Positions 54,682-62,963 of a DNA stretch of 64,000 bases are shown here, piece by piece. The notes beneath the pieces are model-generated. The model saw nothing but the letters and a program-made list of their open reading frames with translations. It did no database searches and had not been told where the DNA came from. The position numbers and the translations under genes are program-made. This stretch comes from Mucilaginibacter celer (GTDB lineage Bacteria; Bacteroidota; Bacteroidia; Sphingobacteriales; Sphingobacteriaceae): positions 6,200,001 to 6,264,000 of the forward strand of contig NZ_CP032869.1 in NCBI RefSeq assembly GCF_003576455.2, given 5' to 3'. The stretch's first letter is position 1, and every line of letters begins with the position of its first letter.

Positions 54682-54714
54682 CAAAAAAAATCCCCTCATT
54701 AATTAATGAAGGGA
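54682..54714 (-). terminator. Terminator of the NlpC/P60 gene, directly before the capA-like start codon
   Basis: On the minus strand TCCCTTCATTAATT pairs with AATTAATGAGGGGA and is followed by TTTTTTTT. Its end is only three bases before the ATG of the capA-like gene, so capA translation must cope with this structure, or a promoter must lie within it. Confidence 0.8.
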
Positions 54715-54742
54715 CTAAATTATATATTTAATTTAAAATCGT

Positions 54743-55348
54743 TTAGTTTTTACTTTCGTCAACGTCGTCGCCCATGTCGTTGTTACCCGTGGAAGCCGAA
54801 CCTTTAAACTCGTTTTTAAACGAGGCTAACAATCTGCCGCCTTTATAAAAGTAGCGGCTGTAATAGGCATCATCCAAACTGCTGATGGCAACACCCCTTG
54901 ATGAAGCATGCGCAAATTTGTTATTGCCCAGATAAATACCCACATGCGAAATACTGCGGCTGTGAATTTTAAAGAAAACCAAATCGCCTTCTTTCAACTC
55001 ATCTTTAGCTACCGGGTTAACCATGCTAAAAATATCACGCGAGTTACGTTTAATATCGAGGTTAAAAACTTCGCTGTACAATTCTTTGGTGAAGGCCGAG
55101 CAATCAATGCCTCTTCTCGAGCTTCCGCCAAAATGGTAAGGGGTACCTATCCAATCGTAAACGAAGTGAAACAATTTCATGTTTGAGGTGGCAGACAAAG
55201 CAACTCCCATAATTTGGGAAAAGTATGCTTTGCCTAAACTTTCCTGGTCGTCTTTGTCATCAGTGGTAGTGCTTGCTGCACTTTTTGTTTGAGCTTGTGA
55301 AGCTACGACGCTGAAAAGGAGGGCAATAGCCAGGGCAAATTTCTTCAT
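54743..55348 (-). CDS. NlpC/P60 (C40) cell-wall hydrolase
   Basis: 201 residues with signal peptide (MKKFALAIALLFSVVASQAQ). The C40 triad is present: Cys in RRGIDCSAFTKELY, His in RSISHVGIYLG and a third polar residue in KFAHASSRGV. It cuts within peptidoglycan peptides (D-gamma-glutamyl-meso-DAP bonds in known members). An excellent promoter lies 73 bp upstream, at 55421-55451. Confidence 0.92.
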   Translation of the reverse strand: MKKFALAIALLFSVVASQAQTKSAASTTTDDKDDQESLGKAYFSQIMGVALSATSNMKLFHFVYDWIGTPYHFGGSSRRGIDCSAFTKELYSEVFNLDIKRNSRDIFSMVNPVAKDELKEGDLVFFKIHSRSISHVGIYLGNNKFAHASSRGVAISSLDDAYYSRYFYKGGRLLASFKNEFKGSASTGNNDMGDDVDESKN

Positions 55349-55420
55349 TTAATCAGTTTGTTTGTTGAGTAGGGACAACAAATTGTTTATTAAAAAAGAC
55401 ACTATGTCTATCGTTCTCTA

Positions 55421-55451
55421 CAAAACTATTTATTATTTATTTATTTGCAAA
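55421..55451 (-). promoter_or_regulatory. Promoter of the NlpC/P60 gene
   Basis: TTTG (minus strand, 55448-55451), exactly 19 bp, TAGTTTTG (55421-55428). A full match to the Bacteroidota consensus. Confidence 0.88.
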
Positions 55452-55815
55452 TAATTGACGCTTTTTTTTCAAAAAAGATAAAAAAATGCCATTTATTACG
55501 CATCTATTTAGAAAACAGACTTTTCTACGCAGCGATGTGTAATTTGGTTGTAATTATTTTGCGACATTTTTTGCTGTCGGGATAAAAACACAACTCCTTA
55601 AACTTCGCTAAACGATAAATTATTGCCTTGCTGTGAATTTTTTTCACGTTTTATTTCGTAACAATTAGCTATACCAAACTAATATTGGGTTAAGCTGTTG
55701 CTTTGACACAATCGCTTACCCGCCAAATAAAATTTTGCAACAAATTACCGGATGTTTCGATAATTTGCAGGATATATTTAGATTTGCGCTTTACTCCAAA
55801 AAGGTTGTTTAATAC
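55452..55815 (+). promoter_or_regulatory. Non-coding region upstream of pdhA
   Basis: About 360 bp, very AT-rich, no ORF or clear repeat. A -7-like TAGATTTG lies at 55779-55786, 30 bp before the pdhA start; a -33 TTTG is missing at the usual distance. The rest of this gap shows nothing I can name. Confidence 0.45.
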
Positions 55816-56811
55816 ATGAGTTCAATCGAAATAACTAAGGACACTTACCTGATGTGGTATGAACAGATACTGTTGATGCGCAGGTTTGAAGAAAAAACAG
55901 GACAGTTATACGGACAGCAAAAAATAAGGGGCTTTTGCCACTTATATATTGGGCAGGAGGCTGTTTTGGCCGGAGCTATGTCTGTAATTAAACCTGAAGA
56001 CAGCTTGATCACCGCTTATCGCGACCATGCTCATGCGCTTGCTAAAGGTGTAACCCCTAAAGCCATTATGGCCGAAATGTATGGTAAAGCTACCGGATGC
56101 TCAAAAGGTAAAGGTGGTTCTATGCACATGTTTGATAAAGAAAAGAATTTTTACGGTGGCCACGGTATTGTGGGCGGCCAGGTACCACTGGGTGCCGGTA
56201 TCGCTTTTGCCGAAAAATATAAAGGTACCGAGTTTGTAAACATCGCCTATATGGGTGATGGTGCCGTACGCCAGGGCGCACTTACCGAAACTTTTAACAT
56301 GGCAGCGCTTTGGAAATTGCCGGTAATTTTTGTTTGCGAAAACAACGGTTACGCCATGGGTACTTCGGTTGAGCGTACTACTGCTCAAACTGATATCTAT
56401 AAATTAGGTTTGCCTTACGGTATCCCTTCATCACCGGTTGATGGTATGGATCCGGCAGCTGTACACGTAGCAATGGACGAAGCCGTTCAGCGCGCACGTG
56501 CAGGTGAAGGCCCAACTTTCCTTGAAATGCGTACTTACCGCTTTAAAGGCCACTCGATGTCCGATCCTCAAAAATATCGTACCAAAGAAGAGTTGGAAAG
56601 CTACAAAGCGAAAGACCCTCTTGAGGCTACCAAACAAACCATCCTTGATAAAAAATATGCTGATGAAGCATGGTTTGATGAAATGGACGCTAAGATCAAA
56701 GCTATTGTTGACGAAGCGGTTCAATTTGCCGAAGAGTCGCCATGGCCGGATGCTTCTGAATTATATACTGACGTGTACGTTCAGGAAGATTATCCTTACA
56801 TCAGGGACTAA
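55816..56811 (+). CDS. pdhA: Pyruvate dehydrogenase E1 component, alpha subunit
   Basis: 331 residues. It decarboxylates pyruvate with thiamine diphosphate. TPP motif: MGDGAVRQGALTETFNMAA ... FVCENN. Other family parts are GFCHLYIGQEAVLAGAM and TYRFKGHSMSDPQKYR (phosphorylation loop region). The partner beta subunit (pdhB) is not in the window; the next gene is E2. The start ATG 55816 gives MSSIEITKDTYL, as in relatives. Confidence 0.95.
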   Translation: MSSIEITKDTYLMWYEQILLMRRFEEKTGQLYGQQKIRGFCHLYIGQEAVLAGAMSVIKPEDSLITAYRDHAHALAKGVTPKAIMAEMYGKATGCSKGKGGSMHMFDKEKNFYGGHGIVGGQVPLGAGIAFAEKYKGTEFVNIAYMGDGAVRQGALTETFNMAALWKLPVIFVCENNGYAMGTSVERTTAQTDIYKLGLPYGIPSSPVDGMDPAAVHVAMDEAVQRARAGEGPTFLEMRTYRFKGHSMSDPQKYRTKEELESYKAKDPLEATKQTILDKKYADEAWFDEMDAKIKAIVDEAVQFAEESPWPDASELYTDVYVQEDYPYIRD

Positions 56812-56814
56812 GTT

Positions 56815-56925
56815 TTAAGTCAGAAGTCTTAAGTTCTAAGTCTTGAGCCGAATGTTTTTAGTTGTGTAAATAACTTTGGGCTATCGACTTCAGACTTTGG
56901 ACTTTCCGCAAAGAAGTACTAAAAA
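56815..56925. repeat. Degenerate AAGTCTTAAGT repeat between pdhA and the E2 gene
   Basis: AAGTCAGAAGTCTTAAGT and CGACTTCAGACTTTGGACT are imperfect inverted repeats, like those after pepT (18257) and after the E2 gene. It may form a hairpin between the two genes. No coding content. Confidence 0.6.
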
Positions 56926-56947
56926 ATTAAACACATATAAATAGTAT

Positions 56948-58603
56948 ATGGCCGAAGTAGTAAAAATGCCTAAGATGAGCGATACCATGACCGAAGGGGT
57001 ATTGGCTAAATGGCATAAAAAAGTTGGCGATAAGGTAAAATCGGGCGATGTATTGGCCGAGATTGAAACCGATAAAGCTACCATGGATTTTGAATCGTAC
57101 CAGGATGGGACCCTGCTGTATATCGGTATACAGGAAGGTGCTGCTGCTCCGGTTGATGCCGTTATTGCCATTTTAGGTAAAGAGGGCGAAGATTACAAAT
57201 CATTGCTTGACCAGGCTGGAAGCGCCCCTGCTGCAGAACCTGCTAAAGAAGCTGCTCCGGTAGCTGATAAAGCACCTGCCGCTACTCCGGCACCGGCTGC
57301 TCCTAAGGTTGACCTTTCAAGCATCCCGGCTACGGTTATCCGCATGCCGTTGCTTAGCGATACCATGACCGAAGGCACCATTGAAAAATGGAACTTTAAA
57401 GTTGGCGATAAAGTAAAAGCTGATGATTCACTGGCTGATGTGGCTACCGATAAAGCTACCATGGAAGTTGTGGGTTACGAAGCAGGTACTTTATTATATA
57501 TCGGCCTTAAAGAAGGCGAAGCCGCTAAAGTAAATGACATTATTGCTATAGTAGGTAAAGAAGGTACCGATATCACGCCTTTATTACAGGATGGTGGTTC
57601 GGCCCCTGCTGCTGAAGCTGCACCAGCTGCTGAAACCAAATCAGAAACTGCCGCTGCAACTGCTACTGCCACCGAAGCTTCATCTGAAGATGACAGCCGC
57701 GTAAAAGCATCTCCGTTAGCACGTAAAATAGCTAAAGATAAAGGCATCAACCTTAATGATATAAAAGGCAGCGCCGAGGGCGGCCGTATCATTAAAAAAG
57801 ATGTTGAAGAATATACACCATCTGCTAAAGCTGCTGCTCCAGCTGCCGAAGCCGCGCCTGCCGCTGCTCCGTCGGCCGCACCTGCAAAAGCACCTATCGT
57901 ACTGCCAACCTTTACAGGCGAAGAGAAATTTAGCGAAAGGCCGGTTACTCAAATGCGTAAAGCTATCAGCCGCCGCTTAAGCGAAAGCTTGTTCACTGCT
58001 CCGCATTTCTACGTAACCATGAGCATTGATATGGATCAGGCAATCACTGCCCGTAACCGTATGAATGAGGTTGCCCCGGTTAAAATTTCATTTAACGATT
58101 TTGTTGTTAAAGCTTGTGCTGTTGCATTACGCCAGCACCCGGCTATCAACTCTTCGTTCCTGGGCGATAAGATCCGCACTAACGAGCATGTTCACGTTGG
58201 TGTAGCTGTTGCCGTTGATGAAGGTTTGTTAGTACCGGTTATTAAATTTGCCGATGGTAAATCATTAAGCCACATCTCGGTTGAAGTGAAAGAGTTTGCC
58301 GGTAAAGCAAAATCTAAAAAATTGCAACCAGCCGAAATGGAAGGTTCAACCTTCACCATTTCAAACTTAGGTATGTTTGGTGTTGACGAGTTTACGGCCA
58401 TCATTAACACACCAAACGCTTGTATCCTTGCTGTTAGCGGCATCCAGGCTGTTCCGGTTGTTAAAAATGGTGCCGTAGTACCTGGCAACATCATGAAGGT
58501 AACCCTAAGCGCCGACCACCGCGTGGTTGACGGTGCTACAGCCGCTGCCTTCCTGCAAACCTTAAAACAATTATTAGAAGAGCCGGTAAGGCTTCTTATA
58601 TAA
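56948..58603 (+). CDS. pdhC: Dihydrolipoamide acetyltransferase (E2 of pyruvate dehydrogenase)
   Basis: 551 residues. Two lipoyl domains with lysine sites EIETDKATMDFES (about 30-50) and DVATDKATMEVVG (about 160-180), separated by Pro/Ala-rich linkers; a peripheral subunit-binding domain (about 255-290, RVKASPLARKIAKDKGINL); catalytic CAT domain from about 330 with the active-site SADHRVVDG near the C-terminus. It transfers the acetyl group to CoA. It starts 136 bp after pdhA. Confidence 0.95.
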   Translation: MAEVVKMPKMSDTMTEGVLAKWHKKVGDKVKSGDVLAEIETDKATMDFESYQDGTLLYIGIQEGAAAPVDAVIAILGKEGEDYKSLLDQAGSAPAAEPAKEAAPVADKAPAATPAPAAPKVDLSSIPATVIRMPLLSDTMTEGTIEKWNFKVGDKVKADDSLADVATDKATMEVVGYEAGTLLYIGLKEGEAAKVNDIIAIVGKEGTDITPLLQDGGSAPAAEAAPAAETKSETAAATATATEASSEDDSRVKASPLARKIAKDKGINLNDIKGSAEGGRIIKKDVEEYTPSAKAAAPAAEAAPAAAPSAAPAKAPIVLPTFTGEEKFSERPVTQMRKAISRRLSESLFTAPHFYVTMSIDMDQAITARNRMNEVAPVKISFNDFVVKACAVALRQHPAINSSFLGDKIRTNEHVHVGVAVAVDEGLLVPVIKFADGKSLSHISVEVKEFAGKAKSKKLQPAEMEGSTFTISNLGMFGVDEFTAIINTPNACILAVSGIQAVPVVKNGAVVPGNIMKVTLSADHRVVDGATAAAFLQTLKQLLEEPVRLLI

Positions 58604-58636
58604 GTCGGAAGTCTTTAGTCGGAAGTCCGAAAGATA

Positions 58637-58669
58637 AAAGCGATGGGTTTAGGCTCATCGCTTTTTTTT
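58637..58669 (+). terminator. Terminator of the pdhA-E2 unit
   Basis: AAAAGCGATG pairs with CATCGCTTTT around GGTTTAGGCT, followed by TTTTTT. Confidence 0.9.
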
Positions 58670-58681
58670 GTATCTAAAAAG

Positions 58682-58881
58682 CTGCCGCGGGTTTAGCGAT
58701 AGCGTAACCCGTGGTGTACAATAGCTTAAGTTTTCAACTTAAGCTCCCTCCAAAGAACTTCAATTGGTCTGAGGTGATAACGAAGGAATACATTGAGAGC
58801 AGGCATAATTTAAAAAACACTGAAGTTGAAAACTTCAATAATAGTTCACCACGGGTTACGCTATCGCTAAACCCGCGGCAG
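58682..58881. repeat. Palindromic intergenic element (copy C) with perfect 35-bp terminal arms
   Basis: Arms at 58682-58716 and 58847-58881 are perfect 35-bp inverted repeats with internal hairpin CGGGTT-TAGCGATAGCGT-AACCCG. The inside has palindromes AGCTTAAGTT/AACTTAAGCT and TGAAGTT/AACTTCA. The loop is that of copy A, but the stem is different and still paired. The short ORF inside is not supported. Confidence 0.85.
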
Positions 58882-58994
58882 TTAAGTTTTCTTATTTAAA
58901 ATTGTATTAATCAAGGGAACCCTACAAAAAAATGACACAATGACCTAATGACATCAATGACCGATATGTGTATATTCACGGCAAATTTTGAGGT

Positions 58995-59420
58995 ATGACA
59001 CTTTATAGCTTTTTTAAAGAAGCCCATTCAGGTTTCAGGTACATTGTTATCGTTATGGTATTGCTGGCCATTGTGCGCGCTTTTATGGGCTGGCTGGGTA
59101 AAAGGCCGTATGGCGAGGGAAACCGCAAACTAAACCTGTTTGCCATGATCTCGGTGCATACCCAATTTTTGCTGGGCATCATTTTATTTTTTATTAGCCC
59201 GATGGTGCAGTTTAGCAAAGAAACCATGAAAAATCCTATCAGCCGTTATTGGACGGTTGAGCATTGGGTAATGATGATCATTGCTATCGCTTTGATCACT
59301 ATTGGCCACAGCAAATCGAAGAAAGCTGCTCTGCCTGAGGCTAAACACAAAGCCGTGGCAGTGTTCTATCTGATAGGTTTGATCCTGATTTCGGTAGCAA
59401 TTATGCTTATTCCGAAGTAA
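58995..59420 (+). CDS. Small cytochrome-b-like membrane protein
   Basis: 141 residues, four hydrophobic segments (about 14-32, 45-68, 88-104, 118-138). His residues at the membrane edges (KEAHSGFR, ISVHTQFLLG, VEHWVMM, TIGHSKS) could be heme ligands, as in small cytochrome b proteins. It is conserved in relatives as far as I recall. Heme binding is an inference. It precedes the trp leader. Confidence 0.65.
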   Translation: MTLYSFFKEAHSGFRYIVIVMVLLAIVRAFMGWLGKRPYGEGNRKLNLFAMISVHTQFLLGIILFFISPMVQFSKETMKNPISRYWTVEHWVMMIIAIALITIGHSKSKKAALPEAKHKAVAVFYLIGLILISVAIMLIPK

Positions 59421-59467
59421 TTCTATGTAGCTAATAGGATTTAGCAAATAAAAAAGTTTACAAAAAA

Positions 59468-59497
59468 TTTGACAATTCAAATTTCTTTATAAATTTG
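59468..59497 (+). promoter_or_regulatory. trp operon promoter
   Basis: TTTG (59468-59471), 18 bp, TAAATTTG (59490-59497). The expected start is about 59503, only some three bases before the leader-peptide ATG. Confidence 0.85.
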
Positions 59498-59505
59498 TGA
59501 CCGCG

Positions 59506-59574
59506 ATGATTAAAAACACACATAAAAACAGCTGGTGGCACCAATTAAATTGGCAGCCGGCTTGCGCTTTTTGA
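59506..59574 (+). CDS. trpL: trp leader peptide (attenuation)
   Basis: 22 residues: MIKNTHKNSWWHQLNWQPAC followed by AF. Three Trp codons at positions 10, 11 and 16 stall the ribosome when tryptophyl-tRNA is scarce. The ORF is too short for normal detection. It is followed by a terminator at 59611 and then trpE. Alternative pairing is possible: GGCAGCCGGC (59552-59561) with later bases, but the exact antiterminator cannot be drawn with certainty. The Bacteroid-trp RNA class known to me from the literature is a similar design. Confidence 0.9.
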   Translation: MIKNTHKNSWWHQLNWQPACAF

Positions 59575-59610
59575 TCAGAGACAACTAATCAATTGTGAAC
59601 CTAAATAGGA

Positions 59611-59643
59611 AACCCGGCGACCCCAATTCGTCGGGTTTTTTTG
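59611..59643 (+). terminator. trp attenuator terminator
   Basis: AACCCGGCGA pairs with TCGTCGGGTT (one G-T) around CCCCAAT, followed by a T run ending TTTTTTGTTTT. It lies 37 bases after the leader-peptide stop and 25 bases before trpE. Confidence 0.92.
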
Positions 59644-59667
59644 TTTTAAGATATTTTGAAAATAAAG

Positions 59668-61077
59668 ATGAGCACATTTAAAATTGTTACTACTTATAAA
59701 AAGCTACTTGCCGATACCACTACCCCGGTAAGTATTTATCTGCGCCTGCGCGATGTATTCCCCAACTCGCTGCTGCTGGAAAGTTCGGATTACCATAGCC
59801 GCGAAAACAGTACCAGCTACATTTGCTGCGAACCATTAAGCGGCATTGTGCTGAACAACGGCACCCTCAAAAAAAATTACCCCGATGGTAGCCAGGAAAC
59901 ACATGAGGCCGGTACTTTCGATCTGATAGAACAGCTCAATAATTTTACCGGTAGTTTTGAAACAGATTCGCTACCGCTAAAAATGATCACCAACGGTTTG
60001 TTCGGCTATTTTACCCACGAGGCAGTTGAACACTACGAAACCATCAAGCTAAAACAAAGCGACGATACCACCCGCCAGATCCCGGTGATGCAGTACCACA
60101 TCTACCGTTACATCATCGCCATCGATCACTTTAAAAACGAACTCTACATATTCCACAACCAGCCCGAAGGTGCCCCAACCAACGGCGGGATCGAAAAGCT
60201 CGAATACCTCATCAAAAACAAAAATTTTCCTGAATATAGCTTCAAAAGCAATGGCGACGAAAAATCGAACCTTACCGGCGATGAGTTCATTGCTATAGTA
60301 GAGAAAATGAAGCAGCACATTTACCGTGGCGATGTATTCCAGATAGTACCTTCAAGGGCTTTCTCCCGCACTTTTTTAGGCGATGAGTTTAATGTTTACC
60401 GTGCTTTACGCTCTATCAACCCATCGCCATATTTGTTCTATTTTGATTTTGGCGATTTCAGGATCTTCGGTTCATCACCCGAGGCGCAAATCACCATAAA
60501 AAACAACGTAGCCAACATTTTTCCAATTGCCGGAACCTTTAAACGAAGCGGCGATGACGAGAAGGATGCCGAAATAGCGCGCAACCTCGAAAACGACCCT
60601 AAAGAATCAGCAGAACACGTAATGCTGGTTGACCTGGCCCGTAACGACTTAAGCCGCCATTGCGAAAACGTAACCGTAAAGGCATTTAAGGAAGTTCAGT
60701 ACTACTCGCACCTTATCCACCTCGTATCGCACGTAAGCGGTAAGCTCAAACCCGGTGTGTCAGCATTTAAAGTAGTGGCCGATACTTACCCCGCAGGTAC
60801 GCTAAGCGGCGCGCCAAAATATCGCGCCATGGAGATCATCGATGAAAATGAAAACATTAAACGCAGCTTTTACAGCGGAGCCATTGGTTTCCTGGGCTTC
60901 AACGGCGATTTTAATCACGCTATCATGATCCGCTCGTTCCTCAGCAAAAACAATACGCTGCATTACCAGGCCGGGGCAGGCATTGTAGCTGGTTCGGTAC
61001 CGGAAAGTGAGTTGAGAGAAGTGGATACCAAAATCTCGGCATTGAGAAGGGCGTTTGAGCTGGCGGAGGAGCTGTAA
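59668..61077 (+). CDS. trpE: Anthranilate synthase component I
   Basis: 470 residues from MSTFKIVTTYKKLL; an in-frame TTG upstream (59656) is possible. Makes anthranilate from chorismate. Family motifs: QIVPSRAFSRTF, INPSPYLFYFDF, FGSSPEAQITI, AGTFKRSGDD and ADTYPAGTLSGAPKYRAMEI. An N-terminal LLESSD motif for tryptophan feedback is present (LLESSDYHSRENST). trpG follows after 53 bp. Confidence 0.96.
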   Translation: MSTFKIVTTYKKLLADTTTPVSIYLRLRDVFPNSLLLESSDYHSRENSTSYICCEPLSGIVLNNGTLKKNYPDGSQETHEAGTFDLIEQLNNFTGSFETDSLPLKMITNGLFGYFTHEAVEHYETIKLKQSDDTTRQIPVMQYHIYRYIIAIDHFKNELYIFHNQPEGAPTNGGIEKLEYLIKNKNFPEYSFKSNGDEKSNLTGDEFIAIVEKMKQHIYRGDVFQIVPSRAFSRTFLGDEFNVYRALRSINPSPYLFYFDFGDFRIFGSSPEAQITIKNNVANIFPIAGTFKRSGDDEKDAEIARNLENDPKESAEHVMLVDLARNDLSRHCENVTVKAFKEVQYYSHLIHLVSHVSGKLKPGVSAFKVVADTYPAGTLSGAPKYRAMEIIDENENIKRSFYSGAIGFLGFNGDFNHAIMIRSFLSKNNTLHYQAGAGIVAGSVPESELREVDTKISALRRAFELAEEL

Positions 61078-61130
61078 TTAGTGGTTAGAGATTGGAGATA
61101 AGAGGTTAGTTGAATTTTTAGAAAAGAGAC

Positions 61131-61703
61131 ATGAAAAATATTTTAATAATAGATAACTACGATTCATTCACCTACAACCTGGTGCATTTGGTAAACGAGC
61201 TTGGCCTGGAATGCGAAGTTTGGAGGAACGATCAGTTTGCAATTGAGGATGTGGAAGCTTTTGATAAGATCATTCTTTCGCCTGGGCCGGGTATCCCGTC
61301 GGAAGCGGGTTTGTTGCTGGATGTGATCGAGAAATATGCGCCAACCAAAAGTATTTTTGGCGTATGTTTAGGCCAACAGGCTATTGCCGAGGCCTTTGGT
61401 GGGCAGTTGCATAACCTTAACCAGCCTATGCATGGGATAGCTACGCCGATAAGGGTTACCGATGGAGCCGAGGAGCTTTTTGTTGGCTTACCCGAAAACT
61501 TTAAGGTTGGCCGCTACCACTCGTGGGTAGTAAGTGAAAACGGCTTGCCCGATTCATTGCATATTACCGCCATTGATGAGGCAGATAACTCGATCATGGC
61601 TTTGAGCCATAAAGAGTACGATGTACGTGGTGTACAGTTCCACCCCGAATCGATATTAACCGAATACGGTAAGGAGATGATGCAAAACTGGCTGAAAGCT
61701 TAG
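61131..61703 (+). CDS. trpG: Anthranilate synthase component II (glutamine amidotransferase)
   Basis: 190 residues. Class-I amidotransferase with the Cys nucleophile in FGVCLGQQAIAEAFGG and His/Glu in VQFHPESILTEYG. NYDSFTYNLVHL is the N-terminal signature. It supplies ammonia to TrpE and may also serve in folate synthesis. The operon continues to trpC through a 152-bp gap occupied by a dispersed repeat. Confidence 0.95.
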   Translation: MKNILIIDNYDSFTYNLVHLVNELGLECEVWRNDQFAIEDVEAFDKIILSPGPGIPSEAGLLLDVIEKYAPTKSIFGVCLGQQAIAEAFGGQLHNLNQPMHGIATPIRVTDGAEELFVGLPENFKVGRYHSWVVSENGLPDSLHITAIDEADNSIMALSHKEYDVRGVQFHPESILTEYGKEMMQNWLKA

Positions 61704-61749
61704 TTTTGATGAATAATGATAACTTTGAAAAATTAAGCTAATACAATTT

Positions 61750-61835
61750 GTCATCCTGAGGAACGAAGGATCTTTTTCGATATGCATAGCGGATTTGCAG
61801 GGCGAAAAAGATGTTTCGCTATTGCTCAACATGAC
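61750..61835. repeat. GTCAT-type dispersed repeat between trpG and trpC
   Basis: It starts GTCATCCTGAGGAACGAAGG and ends ATTGCTCAACATGAC; the ends GTCAT/ATGAC are those of the other dispersed repeats. The inside holds a hairpin ATCTTTTTCG/CGAAAAAGAT. It lies within the trp transcript. Confidence 0.75.
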
Positions 61836-61855
61836 AGTTTTAAAAATGGGGCCAA

Positions 61856-62638
61856 ATGACCATACTTGATAAAATAGTTGCCAATAAAAAAAGAGAAGTA
61901 GCTGCTGCCAAAAAACGTACATCGTACATAGCGCTTGAAGAATCGGAATACTTCCACCGGGACACCTGTTCGTTTAAGAGTTTTTTGCTTGATCCGGCAC
62001 GTACGGGTATCATTGCCGAGTTTAAGCGTAAATCGCCGTCAAAAGGTATTATAAATGATAAGGTAAGGGTAAGCGCCGTCACTACCGATTATGCCGCCGC
62101 CGGCGCTTCGGCACTATCTGTACTTACCGACCGTAAATTTTTTATGGGGCGCAAAGCCGATCTGGTAAAAGCCCGCTCGGTAAATAACATCCCGGTATTG
62201 CGCAAGGATTTTATGATAGATGAGTACCAGGTGATAGAAGCCAAAGCTTTAGGTGCGGATATTATCCTGCTGATAGCCGCTATCCTTACTCCAACCGAAA
62301 TCGATACATTAGCCAAACTGGCCAAAAGCATTGGTTTAAATGTATTGCTCGAGGTGCATAACCTCGAAGAGCTCGAGCGCAGTATCAACCCTAACCTTGA
62401 TGCCATCGGCGTAAACAACCGCAACCTGGCCGATTTTACCGTATCGGTAGAAACGTCCTACCAACTGGCCAAACACATTCCTGCCGAATTTATGAAAATT
62501 TCGGAAAGCGCCATCAGCGATCCCGAAACTATCCGCCATCTTAAACTGGAAGGTTTTAATGGCTTCCTTATTGGCGAAACTTTTATGAAGCAGGCAGATC
62601 CGGGGCAGGGCATGCGTGATTTTGTAGCTTTGTTGTAG
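61856..62638 (+). CDS. trpC: Indole-3-glycerol-phosphate synthase
   Basis: 260 residues, a TIM barrel. The catalytic Lys is in IIAEFKRKSPSKGII; others are LRKDFMIDEYQ, LLEVHNLEEL, IGVNNRNLADF and SESAISDPETI. It makes indole-3-glycerol phosphate. trpD, trpF, trpB and trpA are not in the window. A terminator follows 70 bp after its stop. Confidence 0.95.
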   Translation: MTILDKIVANKKREVAAAKKRTSYIALEESEYFHRDTCSFKSFLLDPARTGIIAEFKRKSPSKGIINDKVRVSAVTTDYAAAGASALSVLTDRKFFMGRKADLVKARSVNNIPVLRKDFMIDEYQVIEAKALGADIILLIAAILTPTEIDTLAKLAKSIGLNVLLEVHNLEELERSINPNLDAIGVNNRNLADFTVSVETSYQLAKHIPAEFMKISESAISDPETIRHLKLEGFNGFLIGETFMKQADPGQGMRDFVALL

Positions 62639-62708
62639 TGCTTATAACGCTTTGTCAGGAATGCTGAAAATAGTATGCGCTCATTTCCTTTAGAGAAAGT
62701 GAAAAACC

Positions 62709-62740
62709 TACCCGGCAATTTCCTGTCCGGGTATTTTTTT
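62709..62740 (+). terminator. Terminator of the trp operon
   Basis: TACCCGG pairs with CCGGGTA around CAATTTCCTG, followed by TTTTTTT. Confidence 0.9.
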
Positions 62741-62780
62741 AACCTCTGAAATAAATAATATCCGTAAACGACTTTTGTTC

Positions 62781-62911
62781 ATTTTGTTCAAATTTTCTCG
62801 AACAAAATGCCGACCTTTTACGTATAAAGGCCGGATTTTCGGGTTGGTTAATTAAAACATCATCTGCCTTCCGCCCGAAAACGATGCTCAGGCGGGTAAT
62901 CTTAATCAACC
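62781..62911 (+). other. Candidate structured leader RNA before the Ig-like protein gene
   Basis: Three stems in a row. Stem 1: ATTTTGTTC (62781-62789) with GAACAAAAT (62800-62808), perfect. Stem 2: CCGaCCTTT (62810-62818) with AAAGGcCGG (62826-62834). Stem 3: GGTTGGTTAA (62842-62851) with TTAATCAACC (62902-62911), enclosing CCGCC/GGCGG (62871-62875, 62891-62895) and a possible crossing pair CATC/GATG. A structured 5' leader is likely; a class is not recognised. Confidence 0.45.
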
Positions 62912-62963
62912 GGAGCCCACCTGTAGTAACGATTATTGTGTATGAAGGGAGACTTATGATTTT

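Noticed and set aside
58711..58899. 62-residue ORF
   Set aside because: Lies in the inverted-repeat element (copy C) and has no protein-like features.
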